DNA from: Cyanobium sp. FGCU52
Lineage (GTDB): Bacteria > Cyanobacteriota > Cyanobacteriia > PCC-6307 > Cyanobiaceae
Assembly: GCA_024958715.1 (NCBI GenBank)
Contig: JANWUS010000018.1
Coordinates: 89,617-153,616 of the forward strand
DNA length: 64,000 bases
Direction of reading: 5' to 3'
Part shown: positions 36,608 through 47,369 of the stretch, piece after piece
How the letters are laid out: each line of letters starts with the position of its first letter
Numbering within the stretch: position 1 is the first letter of the stretch
Position numbers and translations under genes: made by a program
The notes under the pieces: model-generated
What the model was told of the DNA's origin: nothing
Seen by the model: the letters and a program-made list of their open reading frames with translations, nothing else
The model's database searches: none

Positions 36608-38664
36608 CCGACAGCACCCCCCCCTCGCCTCCCGCCCTGCCGCTGCCGGTGGCCGCGGCGGCCGCCGGGGCCACCGCCGCTGACTGGCAGCGCCGCCTGG
36701 CGCGCTGGTGGGCCGAATTCAGCCTGCAGACCAAGCTGCTGGCGGTCGCCACCCTGGTGGTGAGCCTGCTGATGACGGGCATCACCTTCTTCGCCCTCAA
36801 CGGCATTCAGCAGGACGCCCGCATGAGCGACACCCGCTATGCGCGCGACCTCGGATTACTGCTGTCGGCCAACGTCACCCCTTTGGTGGCGCAGGGGAAC
36901 GACCGGGAGCTGGCGGCGGTGGCCGAACGCTTCTGGCGCTCGAGCCGCAGCCTCCGCTACATCGTGTTCGCCGATGCCGACGGGGTGATCTATCTCGGCA
37001 TCCCGATGGGCAACGGCAGCACCGGCGGCCCCGGCGAGGAACTGCTGAGCCGGCGGCTGGAACTGCCCGCCGATCTGCAGCGCCGGCCCGACAACCCCCT
37101 GATCCGCCAGCACCTCACCCCCGACGGGCAGGTGACCGATGTGTTCGTGCCGATGGTGGCCGACGACCGCTACCTGGGGGTGGTGGCCCTGGGGATCAAC
37201 CCGAACGAAACCCTGCTCGCCAGCGCCGCCCTCACCCGCGAGGTGACGGTGGCCGTGTTCATCTCGATCTGGGTGCTGGTGATCCTCGGCTCTGTGTTCA
37301 ACGCCCTCACGATCACCCGGCCGGTGAAGGAGCTGCTGCGGGGGGTGCGCTCGATCGCCGGCGGCGATTTCGCCGCCCGCATCGCCCTGCCGGTGGGGGG
37401 CGAACTGGGGGAACTGCTGGAGGGGTTCAACACCATGGCCTCCCAGCTGGAGGTCTACAAGGCCGCCAACATCGAGGAGCTGAGGGCCGAGCAGGGGAAG
37501 CAGCAGTCGCTGATCGCCACCATGGCCGATGGGGCCGTCCTGCTCGACGAGGAGGGCCGGATCGTGCTGGCCAACCCCACCGCCCGGCGCCTGTTCCGCT
37601 GGGAGGGCCGCAAGCTGGAGGGCAGCGACCTGGAGGACGAACTCCCCGACCGGCTGGCGATGGAGCTGCACGGTCCCCTCGCCAGCCTGGTGTGCAGTGA
37701 CAAGGACAGCACCGACGTGCGCTGCAGCGTGGGGGAGCCGGCCCGCACCCTGCGCATCGTGCTGCAGTCGGTGCGGGATGCCAGCGGCGAAACCCTCAAG
37801 GGCATCGCCATGACGATCCAGGACCTCACCCGGGAGGTGGAACTCAATGCGGCCCAGAGCCGCTTCATCAGCAACGTCTCCCACGAACTGCGCACGCCGC
37901 TGTTCAACATCAAGAGCTACGTGGAAACCCTGCACGATCTGGGCGACCAGCTCAGCGAGCAGGAGAAGCAGGAGTTCCTCGGCATCGCCAACGCCGAAAC
38001 CGACCGGCTCACGCGCCTGGTGAACGACGTGCTCGATCTCTCCCGGCTGGAATCCGACCGGGTGTGGCAGCTGGAGCCCCTGGAGGTGGCGCCGGCGATC
38101 GAGCAGACCCTGCGCACCTACCGCCTCAACGCCGAGGACCGGGGGGTCACCCTGGAGCTGGACGCCGATCCGACCCTGCCCCGGGTGCTGGGCAACTGGG
38201 ATCTGCTGCTGCAGGTCTTCGACAACCTGGTGGGCAATGCGCTCAAGTTCACCAAGCCGGGTGGGATGGTGAGGCTGCGGGCCTATCCCTGGCCGGACTC
38301 CTGCCGGCTGGAACCGGGCACCGCGCCCGGTGACAACCCCACCTGCGCCCTCACCTCCCCCCTGCCACGCCTGCGGATCGAGATCGCCGACACCGGCTGC
38401 GGCATCTCCCCCTCCGACCAGGAGCGCATCTTCGAGCGCTTCTACCGGGTGGAGAACGCCGTGCACACCGAGGCCGGCACCGGCCTGGGGCTTTCGATCG
38501 TGCGCGGCATCCTCGACAAGCACGGCACCCAGGCGCGCATGGCCAGCGAAGCCGGGGTGGGTACCACCTTCTGGTTCGACCTGCCCCTGGAGCAGTCCGA
38601 CGGCGATGAACTGCAGCTGCAGAGCGAGCGCCGCACCTACGAGCGCGAAGGGATCAGCCGCTGA
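36604..38664 (+). CDS. nblS: Sensor histidine kinase NblS (Hik33/DspA type)
   Basis: A 686-residue kinase, homologous to the conserved cyanobacterial NblS/Hik33 that responds to high light, cold and nutrient stress. Two membrane helices (about 44-66 and 213-235) flank a periplasmic sensor region; HAMP (about 236-288), PAS (about 300-410), HisKA with phospho-His427 in FISNVSHELRTPL, and an ATPase domain with FDNLVGNALKFTKPGG and ADTGCGISPSDQERIFERFY follow. The start is GTG at 36604, overlapping the purD stop (GTGA). It runs towards kaiC, with 12 bases between the stops. Confidence 0.95.
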   Translation: MTDSTPPSPPALPLPVAAAAAGATAADWQRRLARWWAEFSLQTKLLAVATLVVSLLMTGITFFALNGIQQDARMSDTRYARDLGLLLSANVTPLVAQGNDRELAAVAERFWRSSRSLRYIVFADADGVIYLGIPMGNGSTGGPGEELLSRRLELPADLQRRPDNPLIRQHLTPDGQVTDVFVPMVADDRYLGVVALGINPNETLLASAALTREVTVAVFISIWVLVILGSVFNALTITRPVKELLRGVRSIAGGDFAARIALPVGGELGELLEGFNTMASQLEVYKAANIEELRAEQGKQQSLIATMADGAVLLDEEGRIVLANPTARRLFRWEGRKLEGSDLEDELPDRLAMELHGPLASLVCSDKDSTDVRCSVGEPARTLRIVLQSVRDASGETLKGIAMTIQDLTREVELNAAQSRFISNVSHELRTPLFNIKSYVETLHDLGDQLSEQEKQEFLGIANAETDRLTRLVNDVLDLSRLESDRVWQLEPLEVAPAIEQTLRTYRLNAEDRGVTLELDADPTLPRVLGNWDLLLQVFDNLVGNALKFTKPGGMVRLRAYPWPDSCRLEPGTAPGDNPTCALTSPLPRLRIEIADTGCGISPSDQERIFERFYRVENAVHTEAGTGLGLSIVRGILDKHGTQARMASEAGVGTTFWFDLPLEQSDGDELQLQSERRTYEREGISR

Positions 38665-38676
38665 TCCCCCGCCGCC

Positions 38677-40224
38677 TCACTCCCCTTCCACGCCCCTGAC
38701 GATTCGCGAGAGTTCGCTGCGCTCGTCGGTGGTGACGCGGTGCGGAACGCCGCTGATGATGCGCTCGAAGTTGGAGAAGGAATCCTTGATCTCCGGCCCG
38801 TTGCTGGTGATCACGAACTCGCGGATGCCCTTGTCGTGCCAGGAGCCGCGCATCTTGAAGACGTTCAGCGCCCGCGCCATCTCGCCGCGGATCTCCACGT
38901 ACTGCAGCAGCAGGATCGTGTCGGTGATCGTGGAGATGTGGGAGTCGGTGATCGAGTGGCTGCCCATGAACTCCTCGGAGGTGTTCGTGAAGAAGCCGGC
39001 GATCTCCTCCTGCTTGGCATAGCCCGTCACACCGATCACGAACTGGCGGAAGGCGTTGTGGCTCACCCCCCGCGCCAGGGCCGAGAGGGAGTCGATCGCC
39101 ATGCGGGAGGGCTTGAACTGGCTGATCTCGGTCTTGATGATCTGCAGGTGATCCTCCAGGCCGGTGGACTCGGGGTAGGCGCAGATGATCTTCAGCAGAC
39201 CGTCCTGCTCCATCTGCTCGAAATCGATGCCCCAGCTGGTGGCGTTGCGCAGCAGCTGGGCCCGCGACTCCTCGTAGGCGAACAGGATGGCGCGCTCGCC
39301 GCTGCGGCAGGCGTCCTCGATGAACTTGGACACCAGCAGGGTCTTGCCGGTGCCGGTGGCGCCGGTGGCGAGGATGATCGAATCCTTGAAGAAGCCGCCG
39401 CCGCACATCTCGTCGAGCCGGGGCACACCGGAACTGAGCCGCACGTTCGAGGAGCGCTGGGTGAGGCGCATCGCCCCGAGCGGGAAGATGCTGACGCCAT
39501 GGCTGCCCATCGTGAAGGGGAACTCGCCCTTCATGTGGGTGGTGCCGCGCAGCTTGAGGATCTCCACCGTGCGCCGGCGCCGTTCCCCCTCCAGCACGTT
39601 GCGCAGGATCACCACGTTGTCGGAGACGAACTCCTCGACCCCGTAGCGGGCGATCGGCCCGTACTCGTCGATGCGTTCGGTGGTCATCAAGGTGGTGACG
39701 CCGATCTCCTTGAGCCGGGCGATCAGGCGGAAGATCTCACGGCGCACCACCGACACGGCGTCGTACTGCTGGAACACCGCGGTGATCGAGTCGATCGCCA
39801 CCCGATGGGCCTTGTACTTGCGGATGGCGTAGTTGATGCGCTCGATCAGGCCGGAGAGGTCGAAGCTGCCCGCCACGTCCTGCCCTTCCGGATCGGGCGA
39901 GGCATCGAGGATGAACAGCTTGTCCTGCTCCACCATCTCCTGCAGGTTCCAGCCGAAGCTGGAGGCATTGCGCAGGATGTCGAGGGGCGATTCCTCGAAG
40001 GTGACGAAGATGCCGGCCTCGTTGAACTGGCGGATGCCGTTGTAGAGGAAGTTCAGCGAGAACACGGTCTTGCCGGTGCCGGAGGTGCCGCTGATCAGGG
40101 TGGAGCGGCCGATCGGCAGGCCCCCGTGGCAGATGTCATCGAAGCCCTCGATGCCGGTCGGCAGCTTCTGCACCTGCATCAGCGGCGAGCCGCCGGGGGT
40201 GATCGGGAGGCTGGGGTCCTGCAT
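38677..40224 (-). CDS. kaiC: Circadian clock ATPase/kinase KaiC
   Basis: A 515-residue protein with two RecA-like domains that form the hexameric core of the circadian clock. Key residues fall at the same numbers as in Synechococcus elongatus: Walker A GTSGTGKT (46-53) and GATGTGKT (288-295), catalytic Glu77/78 (FEES) and Glu318/319 (YEES), and the phosphorylation sites Ser431 and Thr432 in HISTITDT, with Thr426. The C-terminal A-loop region (about 488-497) that KaiA binds is present, but the tail is 4 residues shorter than the 519-residue reference. Stop is 12 bases from that of nblS. Confidence 0.99.
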   Translation of the reverse strand: MQDPSLPITPGGSPLMQVQKLPTGIEGFDDICHGGLPIGRSTLISGTSGTGKTVFSLNFLYNGIRQFNEAGIFVTFEESPLDILRNASSFGWNLQEMVEQDKLFILDASPDPEGQDVAGSFDLSGLIERINYAIRKYKAHRVAIDSITAVFQQYDAVSVVRREIFRLIARLKEIGVTTLMTTERIDEYGPIARYGVEEFVSDNVVILRNVLEGERRRRTVEILKLRGTTHMKGEFPFTMGSHGVSIFPLGAMRLTQRSSNVRLSSGVPRLDEMCGGGFFKDSIILATGATGTGKTLLVSKFIEDACRSGERAILFAYEESRAQLLRNATSWGIDFEQMEQDGLLKIICAYPESTGLEDHLQIIKTEISQFKPSRMAIDSLSALARGVSHNAFRQFVIGVTGYAKQEEIAGFFTNTSEEFMGSHSITDSHISTITDTILLLQYVEIRGEMARALNVFKMRGSWHDKGIREFVITSNGPEIKDSFSNFERIISGVPHRVTTDERSELSRIVRGVEGE

Positions 40225-40287
40225 CGAAAGGGAGTCCGGGAGGGGGAGGGAGGGAAGGGAAAGGGGGGAGAAACGAAGGGCGGGGGA

Positions 40288-40653
40288 TCAGGTGCTGCCG
40301 TCCCCAGCCCCGGGATCGGCGCCATCACCCGGGGGTGCCTCATCGAAGTCGAAGCCCTCCTCGCTGAGTTCGTCGTAGAGGAGATCCAGGCCGATCAGCA
40401 CCCGCTCGCGATCGGAGAGATCGCCGATGATCCGGCGCACCGGCGGCGGCAGGATCTTGGCCAGGGTGGGGGTGGCCAGGATCTTGTCCTCCTCCGCCAG
40501 CTGGGGATTCTTGAGCACGTCGATCACCTTCAGGGCATAGACGCCGCGGAACTCGGTCTCGAGGATGTTGCGCAGGGTCTTGAGCGCGCGCATCGAGTTG
40601 GGCGTGTTGCCCGCCACGTAGAGCTTGAGGATGTAGGTCTTTCGCGGGGTCAT
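40288..40653 (-). CDS. kaiB: Circadian clock protein KaiB
   Basis: A 121-residue fold-switching clock protein that binds phosphorylated KaiC and sequesters KaiA. The first 98 residues are nearly identical to the family ([60 protein letters not shown]); Gly88 and Asp90, which control fold switching, are conserved. About 20 residues after DELSEEGF form an acidic, Gly/Pro/Asp-rich tail longer than in S. elongatus (102 residues). It starts 2 bases after the kaiA stop; kaiC follows after 63 bases. Confidence 0.99.
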   Translation of the reverse strand: MTPRKTYILKLYVAGNTPNSMRALKTLRNILETEFRGVYALKVIDVLKNPQLAEEDKILATPTLAKILPPPVRRIIGDLSDRERVLIGLDLLYDELSEEGFDFDEAPPGDGADPGAGDGST

Positions 40654-40655
40654 GG

Positions 40656-41537
40656 TCAGGGCGCCTCCGGGGCGGCGTTCGATGAGGGGGAGAGGGCGGA
40701 GGGCGCCGCTTCGGCGGGGCCGAGGGGAGCATCCGGGGGGACGGAGCGGCGGTACATCTCGCAGAGATGGGCCATCACATCGAGCAGGGCCAGCCGATAG
40801 TCCTGGAGGAAATCATTCTTGTGACCCTCCAGCTTGAGTTGCTTCCAGAAACTTTCAATCAGATTCATGTGAATCTCAACAGTTTTCGTGATCGGCAGAT
40901 CACTGAAGAACGCCGTGTTCACAAAACTCTCCAGCGCCTGGTTCGCAGCCGCCGGGTCGCGAAAGTAGCTGATCAGCAGATCGCGGTAGGTGCGGGTGAG
41001 CGAACGCAGGAGATCCTCCCGGTCGGATTCCGACAGGTTGCGCAGGAAGCGGGAGGGATCCCGCTTGTAGTACACCCCCAGATAGCCCAGCCGCCCCTTG
41101 AGCCGGTTGTCGAGCTTCCAGCCGTCACCGGAGTCCTCCCGGGGCCCCGCGGAGCGCTGGCCGGCGGCGAGCCGACCGCGGCGCAGGAAGCGTGAGACCG
41201 CGGCATCGAGGCTGTAGCTCAGCTGCTCCAGCTGGTCGGCCGGCAGGTGCACCTCCGCATCGTGGTAATCCACCCGACCGGTCACGGTGCCGATCACCAC
41301 CGCCGGCAGCAGCAGCCCTCGCTCCGTCAGGGCCTGGAGCGAGGTCGCCGCAATCACCCCCTGCTGCAGCAGCACGGCGTCGAACTCTTCCCGCCGCTCC
41401 TCGAGCACGGCCACCGGGTCGCTGGAGGGATCGATGGCCACGAGCTCGTAGCGACCGCCACGGAGCGACTGGGTGCAGGCCTGGGTCAGGGAGGGATCGA
41501 GAAGGAAGCTGGCGATCGTGAGAGCCGGCTCGGGCAT
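40656..41537 (-). CDS. kaiA: Circadian clock protein KaiA
   Basis: A 293-residue, full-length KaiA, the activator of KaiC autophosphorylation. The N-terminal pseudo-receiver ([20 protein letters not shown], then [18 protein letters not shown]) is followed after a linker by the conserved four-helix dimer domain: [48 protein letters not shown] and [20 protein letters not shown]. The extra Pro/Ala tail of about 25 residues is variable. ATG at 41537 is the natural start. Prochlorococcus has lost kaiA, so its presence marks a complete three-protein clock. Confidence 0.98.
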   Translation of the reverse strand: MPEPALTIASFLLDPSLTQACTQSLRGGRYELVAIDPSSDPVAVLEERREEFDAVLLQQGVIAATSLQALTERGLLLPAVVIGTVTGRVDYHDAEVHLPADQLEQLSYSLDAAVSRFLRRGRLAAGQRSAGPREDSGDGWKLDNRLKGRLGYLGVYYKRDPSRFLRNLSESDREDLLRSLTRTYRDLLISYFRDPAAANQALESFVNTAFFSDLPITKTVEIHMNLIESFWKQLKLEGHKNDFLQDYRLALLDVMAHLCEMYRRSVPPDAPLGPAEAAPSALSPSSNAAPEAP

Positions 41538-41570
41538 CGACAGGAGAGCTGACCGCCACGGACTGCCTGA

Positions 41571-41600
41571 ATGTTGACGAAAGGCAGGCCCGGACGTCAA
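41571..41600 (-). promoter_or_regulatory. Candidate sigma-70-type promoter of kaiA
   Basis: On the minus strand TTGACG (41600-41595) is followed after 18 bases by CAACAT (41576-41571), a fair -35/weak -10 pair. Transcription would start about 25 bases before the kaiA ATG. It is the best promoter-like element I can see in this gap; no experimental support. Confidence 0.4.
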
Positions 41601-41626
41601 AGTCTTTGTTTGTCTTTCGATTGCCG

Positions 41627-41640
41627 TGAGCCCAGGCTCA
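41627..41640. promoter_or_regulatory. 14-base palindrome between kaiA and rplU
   Basis: TGAGCC CA GGCTCA is a perfect inverted repeat with a 2-base centre, lying upstream of the candidate kaiA promoter and 67 bases before the rplU start. It may be an operator for a dimeric regulator. No known motif is recognised. Confidence 0.35.
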
Positions 41641-41707
41641 ATGGCGGGGATGAGCGGCCGGCCCTGAGCCGCGCGAGTCCCGCCAGCCTGGCCATGCCCC
41701 ACTTCCG

Positions 41708-42070
41708 ATGAGCGACTCCTCCACCCCCGCGGCCCCCGGGCCCTACGCGATCGTCGAGGCCTCCGGCCAGCAGTTCTGGCTGCAGCCCGAGCGCTATGTC
41801 GACCTGGATCGGCTGGCCGCCGAGGAGGGCAGCACCCTCACCCTCGACAGCGTTCTTCTGGTGCACGACTCCAAGGGCACCACCCTCGGTCGCCCCTACG
41901 TGGACGGAGCCAAGGTGGAGGTGAAGGTGCTCGCCCATCGCCGCGGCCCCAAGGTGCTGGTGTACAAGATGCGCCCCAAGAAGAAGACCCGCCGCAAGAA
42001 CGGCCACCGTCAGGAGCTCACCCGGGTGCTGGTCCAGTCCATCAGCGTCGGCGGCAAGGCGATCGCCTGA
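41708..42070 (+). CDS. rplU: 50S ribosomal protein L21
   Basis: A 120-residue ribosomal protein. Typical parts are YAIVEASGQQFWLQPERYVD near residue 13 and a basic segment LVYKMRPKKKTRRKNGHRQE, then TRVLVQSI. The N-terminal 10 residues and the acidic patches are as in cyanobacteria. It is divergent from kaiA and leads rplU-rpmA-truB-yebC, a conserved picocyanobacterial order. Confidence 0.98.
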   Translation: MSDSSTPAAPGPYAIVEASGQQFWLQPERYVDLDRLAAEEGSTLTLDSVLLVHDSKGTTLGRPYVDGAKVEVKVLAHRRGPKVLVYKMRPKKKTRRKNGHRQELTRVLVQSISVGGKAIA

Positions 42071-42118
42071 TCGATCCGTTTCCCTCCCCCCTTCCCTTCG
42101 TTTCCACTCTTCGTTCCC

Positions 42119-42382
42119 ATGGCCCACAAGAAAGGCACAGGTTCCACCCGCAACGGCCGCGACTCCAACGCCAAGCGTCTCGGGGTCAAGGCCTACGGCG
42201 GTGAAAGCGTCAGCGCCGGCTCGATCCTGATCCGTCAGCGTGGCACCTCGGTGCTGCCCGGCATCAACGTCGGTCGCGGTTCCGACGACACCCTCTTCGC
42301 CCTGGTCGACGGTGTGGTGAGCTTCGACAGCATCAAGCGCGGCCTGCGCAACCGCAAGCGCATCAACATCGCCACCGCCTGA
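42119..42382 (+). CDS. rpmA: 50S ribosomal protein L27
   Basis: An 87-residue ribosomal protein located at the peptidyl-transferase centre. It begins [20 protein letters not shown], the canonical N-terminus (no leader peptide to be removed, unlike Firmicutes), followed by [20 protein letters not shown] and [16 protein letters not shown]. Its stop TGA overlaps the proposed CTG start of truB. Confidence 0.99.
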   Translation: MAHKKGTGSTRNGRDSNAKRLGVKAYGGESVSAGSILIRQRGTSVLPGINVGRGSDDTLFALVDGVVSFDSIKRGLRNRKRINIATA

Positions 42383-43269
42383 CCCTGGATCCCTCCCTCT
42401 GCGGGTTCCTGGTTCTCGACAAGCCCGCCGGTCTCACCTCCCACAGCTGCGTGGGTCGGGTCCGGCGGGCTTTCGGCATCCGGCGGGTCGGCCACGGCGG
42501 CACCCTCGATCCGGCGGTCACGGGCGTGCTGCCGATCGCCGTGGGACCCGCCACCCGCCTGCTGCCCTACCTCCAGGGCGACAAGCTCTACCGGGGCACG
42601 GTGCAGCTCGGGCTCACCACCCGCAGCGACGACCTGCAGGGGCAGGTGCTGCGCACCGCCCCGCTGCCGCCCCTCGATGCCGCCGCCCTGGAGCAGGCGC
42701 TGGCGGGATTCCGCGGGCCGATCCTGCAGCGCCCGCCGCAGGTCTCGGCCGTGCATGTGGACGGCGAGCGGGCCCACGTGCGCAGCCGGCGGGGCGAGGA
42801 GCTCGAGCTGGCCCCCCGGCCGGTGACCGTGCACCGGCTCGAACTGCTCGACTGGGACCCGGAGCGGGGCCGGCTGGACCTGCTGGTGGGCTGCTCGGCC
42901 GGCACCTACATCCGCTCCCTGGCCCGCGATCTGGGGGAACGGCTCGGCTGCGGCGGGGCCCTGGCCAGCCTGCGGCGGCTCGAGGCCCTCGGCTTCGGCC
43001 TCGAGGGCGCCGTGGGCCTGGAGGAGCTCGACGCTTCCCCGCCGCCGCTGCTGGATCCGCTCACGGCCCTGTCCCATCTGCCCCGTCACCCCCTGTCGCC
43101 ACCCCAGCTGCTCGACTGGCGCTGCGGCCGCCGCCTCGAGGCCGCCGCCGATCACCCGACGGACGGGGCCGTGGCGGTGATCGGCCCGGATGGCAGATTG
43201 GCGGGCATCGCCCGGGCCGACGGTGCCGGCGGCCTGCAGCCGAAGCTGGTCTTCGAGGCGGCGGGCTGA
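42379..43269 (+). CDS. truB: tRNA pseudouridine(55) synthase, probable CTG start
   Basis: TruB makes pseudouridine 55 in the T-loop of tRNAs. The reading frame contains the whole enzyme: [20 protein letters not shown] (motif I), [17 protein letters not shown] with the catalytic Asp, then [11 protein letters not shown] and [17 protein letters not shown]. The first in-frame ATG/GTG/TTG is GTG at 42451, which would delete the KPAGLTSHS motif. Upstream the frame is open but has only CTG codons at 42379 and 42385; the first overlaps the rpmA stop (CTGA), suggesting coupled initiation. With CTG at 42379 the protein has 296 residues, the usual size. The product is sure; the start is inferred. Confidence 0.9.
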   Translation: MTLDPSLCGFLVLDKPAGLTSHSCVGRVRRAFGIRRVGHGGTLDPAVTGVLPIAVGPATRLLPYLQGDKLYRGTVQLGLTTRSDDLQGQVLRTAPLPPLDAAALEQALAGFRGPILQRPPQVSAVHVDGERAHVRSRRGEELELAPRPVTVHRLELLDWDPERGRLDLLVGCSAGTYIRSLARDLGERLGCGGALASLRRLEALGFGLEGAVGLEELDASPPPLLDPLTALSHLPRHPLSPPQLLDWRCGRRLEAAADHPTDGAVAVIGPDGRLAGIARADGAGGLQPKLVFEAAG

Positions 43270-43311
43270 GCGCCACCCGGGCCCTCCTTCCTCCGACGCA
43301 CGACCGCAGCG

Positions 43312-44088
43312 ATGGCCGGCCACAGCAAATGGGCCCAGATCAAGCGCACCAAGGCCGTGGTGGATGCCAAGCGGGGTGCGGTGTTCACCCGCCTCGGCCG
43401 CGAGATCACCGTGGCCGCCCGGGCCGGGGCCGATCCGGCCGGAAACTTCCAGCTGCGCACCGCCATCGAGAAGGCCCGCTCGGCCGGGGTGCCCAACGCC
43501 AACATCGAGCGGGCGATCGCCAAGGGCTCGGGCCAGGCCGGGGGCCCGGGCGACCAGTTCGAGGCGGTGCGCTACGAGGGCTACGGGCCGGGCGGTGTGG
43601 CGGTGCTGGTGGAGGCCTTCACCGACAACCGCAACCGCACCGCGGCCGACCTGCGGCTGGCGTTCGGCAAGAACGGCGGCAATCTCGGCGAGAGCGGCTG
43701 CGTCGCCTACCTGTTCGACCAGCGCTCGGTGGTGCGCCTGGCGCTGGATGGCCTCGACGAGGAGGGGCTGCTGGAGCGGCTGCTGACCCTGGAGGAGCGG
43801 GGCGGACCGGCAGTGCTCAGCTACACCCTCGACGACGGCAGCGCGGAGGTGGTGGGGGAGTTCGCCGATCTTGAGGCCCTCCAGGACGGGCTCAGGGCCG
43901 TGGGACTGACGGTGCGGAGCTGGGAGCACCGCTGGATCGCCGACACTCCCTGCCGGCTCGAGGAGGTGGAGAGCCTGCGCAGCTGCCTGCGGATGCTGGA
44001 TGCCCTCGAGGAGCTCGACGACGTGCGCAGCGTCACCGCGAATCTCGAAGCCGAGGACAGCCTGTTCGAATCCGCCCTGGCGGCCTAG
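43312..44088 (+). CDS. YebC/PmpR family transcriptional regulator
   Basis: A 258-residue DNA-binding protein of the YebC family (DUF28). It starts [20 protein letters not shown], then [19 protein letters not shown] and [20 protein letters not shown], all diagnostic. Family members act as transcriptional regulators or, in recent work on related proteins, in translation of difficult peptides. Length is normal. It overlaps the convergent nagB-like gene by 4 bases. Confidence 0.95.
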   Translation: MAGHSKWAQIKRTKAVVDAKRGAVFTRLGREITVAARAGADPAGNFQLRTAIEKARSAGVPNANIERAIAKGSGQAGGPGDQFEAVRYEGYGPGGVAVLVEAFTDNRNRTAADLRLAFGKNGGNLGESGCVAYLFDQRSVVRLALDGLDEEGLLERLLTLEERGGPAVLSYTLDDGSAEVVGEFADLEALQDGLRAVGLTVRSWEHRWIADTPCRLEEVESLRSCLRMLDALEELDDVRSVTANLEAEDSLFESALAA

Positions 44089-44846
44089 TTCACCCCTGCC
44101 CCGAGGGCGGCGGCATCGACGATCACGGTCACGTCAGGATGGTGCTGGAGCCAGCTGGCGGGCCGCTCAGGCCCGGGGGGCTCCTGCAGGCAGCTCCGCA
44201 GGATGGCCGCCTTGGCGGCTCCGGTGACCACCAGCAGGATGCGCTCGGCGGCCAGGATCTCCGCCATGCCGAGGGTGATCGCCCGCGCCGGCACCGCCGC
44301 GGGATCGCCGCCGAAGGCCGCCGCGTTCTGGTGCCGGGTGGCCTCGGAGAGCTCGAGGGCGCGGCAGGGGGCCGTGGCAGGACAGGGGGGCTCGTTGAAG
44401 CCCACATGGCCGTTGAGGCCCAGACCGAGCAGCTGCAGGCCGATGCCGCCGGCGGCCGCCACGGCGGCGCCGTAGCGCCGGGCCTCTCCCGCGGGATCGG
44501 CGGCGAGGCCATCGGGCAGCCGCACCCGGCGGGGATCGAGGCCCAGGGGTTGCACCAGCCGCTGCTCCATCTCGGCCGCGAAGGAGCGGGGATCGGAGGG
44601 GGCCAGGCCCACGTAGGCATCGAGGTTGAAGCTGCACCAGTCCCGCCGCAGGCGCTCGGCCTCGCCCTGCGGCAGGGCGGCCACCAGCTCCGCAAACCTG
44701 CGGTAGACGGGCTCCATCGTGCGGCCCGTGGCCAGGCCGAGGGGGCGATCCGGATGCCACTGCCGCTCGAGCAGCATCCGCTGGGCGACCGCCTCGGCCA
44801 CGGCGGCGCCATCCCCGAGGGGCAGAAGGGTGGGCCCGCTGGGCAC
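44085..44846 (-). CDS. nagB: Glucosamine-6-phosphate deaminase (NagB-like)
   Basis: A 253-residue sugar-phosphate isomerase. Typical parts are [52 protein letters not shown] and [20 protein letters not shown]. The [11 protein letters not shown] motif points to NagB rather than 6-phosphogluconolactonase. It would convert glucosamine-6-phosphate to fructose-6-phosphate and ammonia. The start is GTG at 44846, 11 bases after the SpoIID-like gene, with which it is probably transcribed. Confidence 0.9.
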   Translation of the reverse strand: MPSGPTLLPLGDGAAVAEAVAQRMLLERQWHPDRPLGLATGRTMEPVYRRFAELVAALPQGEAERLRRDWCSFNLDAYVGLAPSDPRSFAAEMEQRLVQPLGLDPRRVRLPDGLAADPAGEARRYGAAVAAAGGIGLQLLGLGLNGHVGFNEPPCPATAPCRALELSEATRHQNAAAFGGDPAAVPARAITLGMAEILAAERILLVVTGAAKAAILRSCLQEPPGPERPASWLQHHPDVTVIVDAAALGAGVN

Positions 44847-44857
44847 GGCGACGGCGC

Positions 44858-46246
44858 TCAGCGGGGAGGCCAGGGAGTCAGGCGGGCTCCTGGGTAGTAG
44901 TGGCTGAGGATCTGGCGGTGCCCCTGGCCCTTGAGGGCGAGCCCGTAGGCCCCCCACTGGCTCATGCCCACGCCATGGCCGAACCCTCGCCCGCTCACCA
45001 GCAGGGACGGGGCTGTCAGCTGGCCGACCTCCTGGCTGGCCTGATCGACGGCCCCCTGGATCGGGGAGGCGGCAGCCGGGCCTGCGAGAGAGAATCCAGG
45101 AGATGGGGTGCTCTCGAGGAAGCGGAAACTGGCCAGGGTGCTGCGCAGGCCGAGCCGCTGGCGCAGCTCCGGCCCTGTGAGCTCGAGGGCTCCGGCGGGG
45201 CCGATGATCCGGGCCCGGCGGATGCGGCCGGTGCTCGACTTGGCCAGCACCTCGATGCCCCTCACGCCGCCGGTCTCCGGGAAGGCCCGGCGCAGCTGAT
45301 CTGGCTCGTAGCGCTGCTCCCACTGCCGCACGGGGCTGCGGTCGTCGAAATCGGGCACGCTCACCAGATAGGGAAGCTGCCGGCTCCAGAGTTCGCCGCT
45401 GTTCTCGGTGGCGCCGCCGCTGCTGCTGTGGAACACGGCGTTGATCAGGCCATCGCCATAGGTGAGCACCTCGCCACGGGTGCGGGCCACGGCCTCCCGG
45501 GTGGAGGGGGTCTCGGCGCTCACGCCGCGGTACACCTGGCTGGCCACGCTGGCCTTGAGGTCGAAGGGGGCGGAGGGGCGGCGCTGGCCAAGGGCATAGG
45601 TGCGGGCCGCCACGGCCTGGGCCATCAGGGCCGCCAGCGGCCAGGTGGCCGGCATCTCGCTGCCCACCACGCTGGGGAGGTAGCCCTCCACTCCGATCAC
45701 GTTGATGGCCTGCAGACGCTCCCCGTCGGGGCGCAGGTACAGGCGGCCGCGGTAGCGCAGCTCGCCGAGGGCGAAGAGCGAGGGTGCGGAGCGATCGCCG
45801 GCGGCCACCGGCTCCAGCCACAGCGGGGCCAGGGGCAGAACCCGGGGCGGGTCGGCCCCCTGGGATCCCTCCACCACCGCCACCAGCGCGTTGGGGCGCA
45901 GAGCCAGCCGGAGGCGCCGCCAGGCGGGAACCTCCAGGATCGGCCGGCCGCGGCCGTCATTCAGGCGCAGGGGTCCGCTGACCGCCGTGATCTCCAGGGT
46001 GTCGGCCTGCCGCAGCAGCACCCGCACGGGCGGGCCGTCGGCGGCGAGGGCCGTGGCGGCGGCCACGGGGGAATCCGCGGCTATCCGCGGCGGCCGGGCG
46101 TCGGCGGCCGGCTCCACCACGGCCGGCAGCAGCGCGCCGGCGAGGAGCAGCAGGGGCAACCCGGCGCGCCATCCGGCAGCGGGGAACGACACGGGGCAGA
46201 CGCGGAAAACGGCCCCATCATGACCAGCCCCCACCCCAGGCGCCAT
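44858..46246 (-). CDS. SpoIID/LytB domain protein
   Basis: A 462-residue exported protein with a C-terminal SpoIID/LytB domain, a peptidoglycan lytic transglycosylase-related module. Seen are [68 protein letters not shown] and the final [20 protein letters not shown], all typical. A hydrophobic signal ([16 protein letters not shown]) lies near the start. I used ATG at 46246; a GTG at 46192 would begin just before the signal and is a good alternative. Confidence 0.88.
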   Translation of the reverse strand: MAPGVGAGHDGAVFRVCPVSFPAAGWRAGLPLLLLAGALLPAVVEPAADARPPRIAADSPVAAATALAADGPPVRVLLRQADTLEITAVSGPLRLNDGRGRPILEVPAWRRLRLALRPNALVAVVEGSQGADPPRVLPLAPLWLEPVAAGDRSAPSLFALGELRYRGRLYLRPDGERLQAINVIGVEGYLPSVVGSEMPATWPLAALMAQAVAARTYALGQRRPSAPFDLKASVASQVYRGVSAETPSTREAVARTRGEVLTYGDGLINAVFHSSSGGATENSGELWSRQLPYLVSVPDFDDRSPVRQWEQRYEPDQLRRAFPETGGVRGIEVLAKSSTGRIRRARIIGPAGALELTGPELRQRLGLRSTLASFRFLESTPSPGFSLAGPAAASPIQGAVDQASQEVGQLTAPSLLVSGRGFGHGVGMSQWGAYGLALKGQGHRQILSHYYPGARLTPWPPR

Positions 46247-46295
46247 CCCGGAGCGAACGCCTGCGTGGCAGCATGCGCCGGAGGCGTCACCCGGC

Positions 46296-47273
<978 letters not shown>

Positions 47274-47369
47274 GCCTGCAACAGTTCACGTGATTCCGCT
47301 CCGGAGGCCCTCTCCCCCGTGATACAAGGTCTCAGTCGCGGTCTCACCGCCTTTCCGCCGGCTTCCTCC

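Noticed and set aside
38740..40800. A 686-codon open frame antisense to kaiC and kaiB
   Set aside because: High-GC genes leave the opposite strand open; its composition (Gly/His/Asp/Leu rich) is a mirror of kaiC codons and shows no domain.
42451..43269. GTG at 42451 as the start of truB
   Set aside because: It would remove the conserved KPAGLTSHS segment, which is clearly present and in frame upstream.
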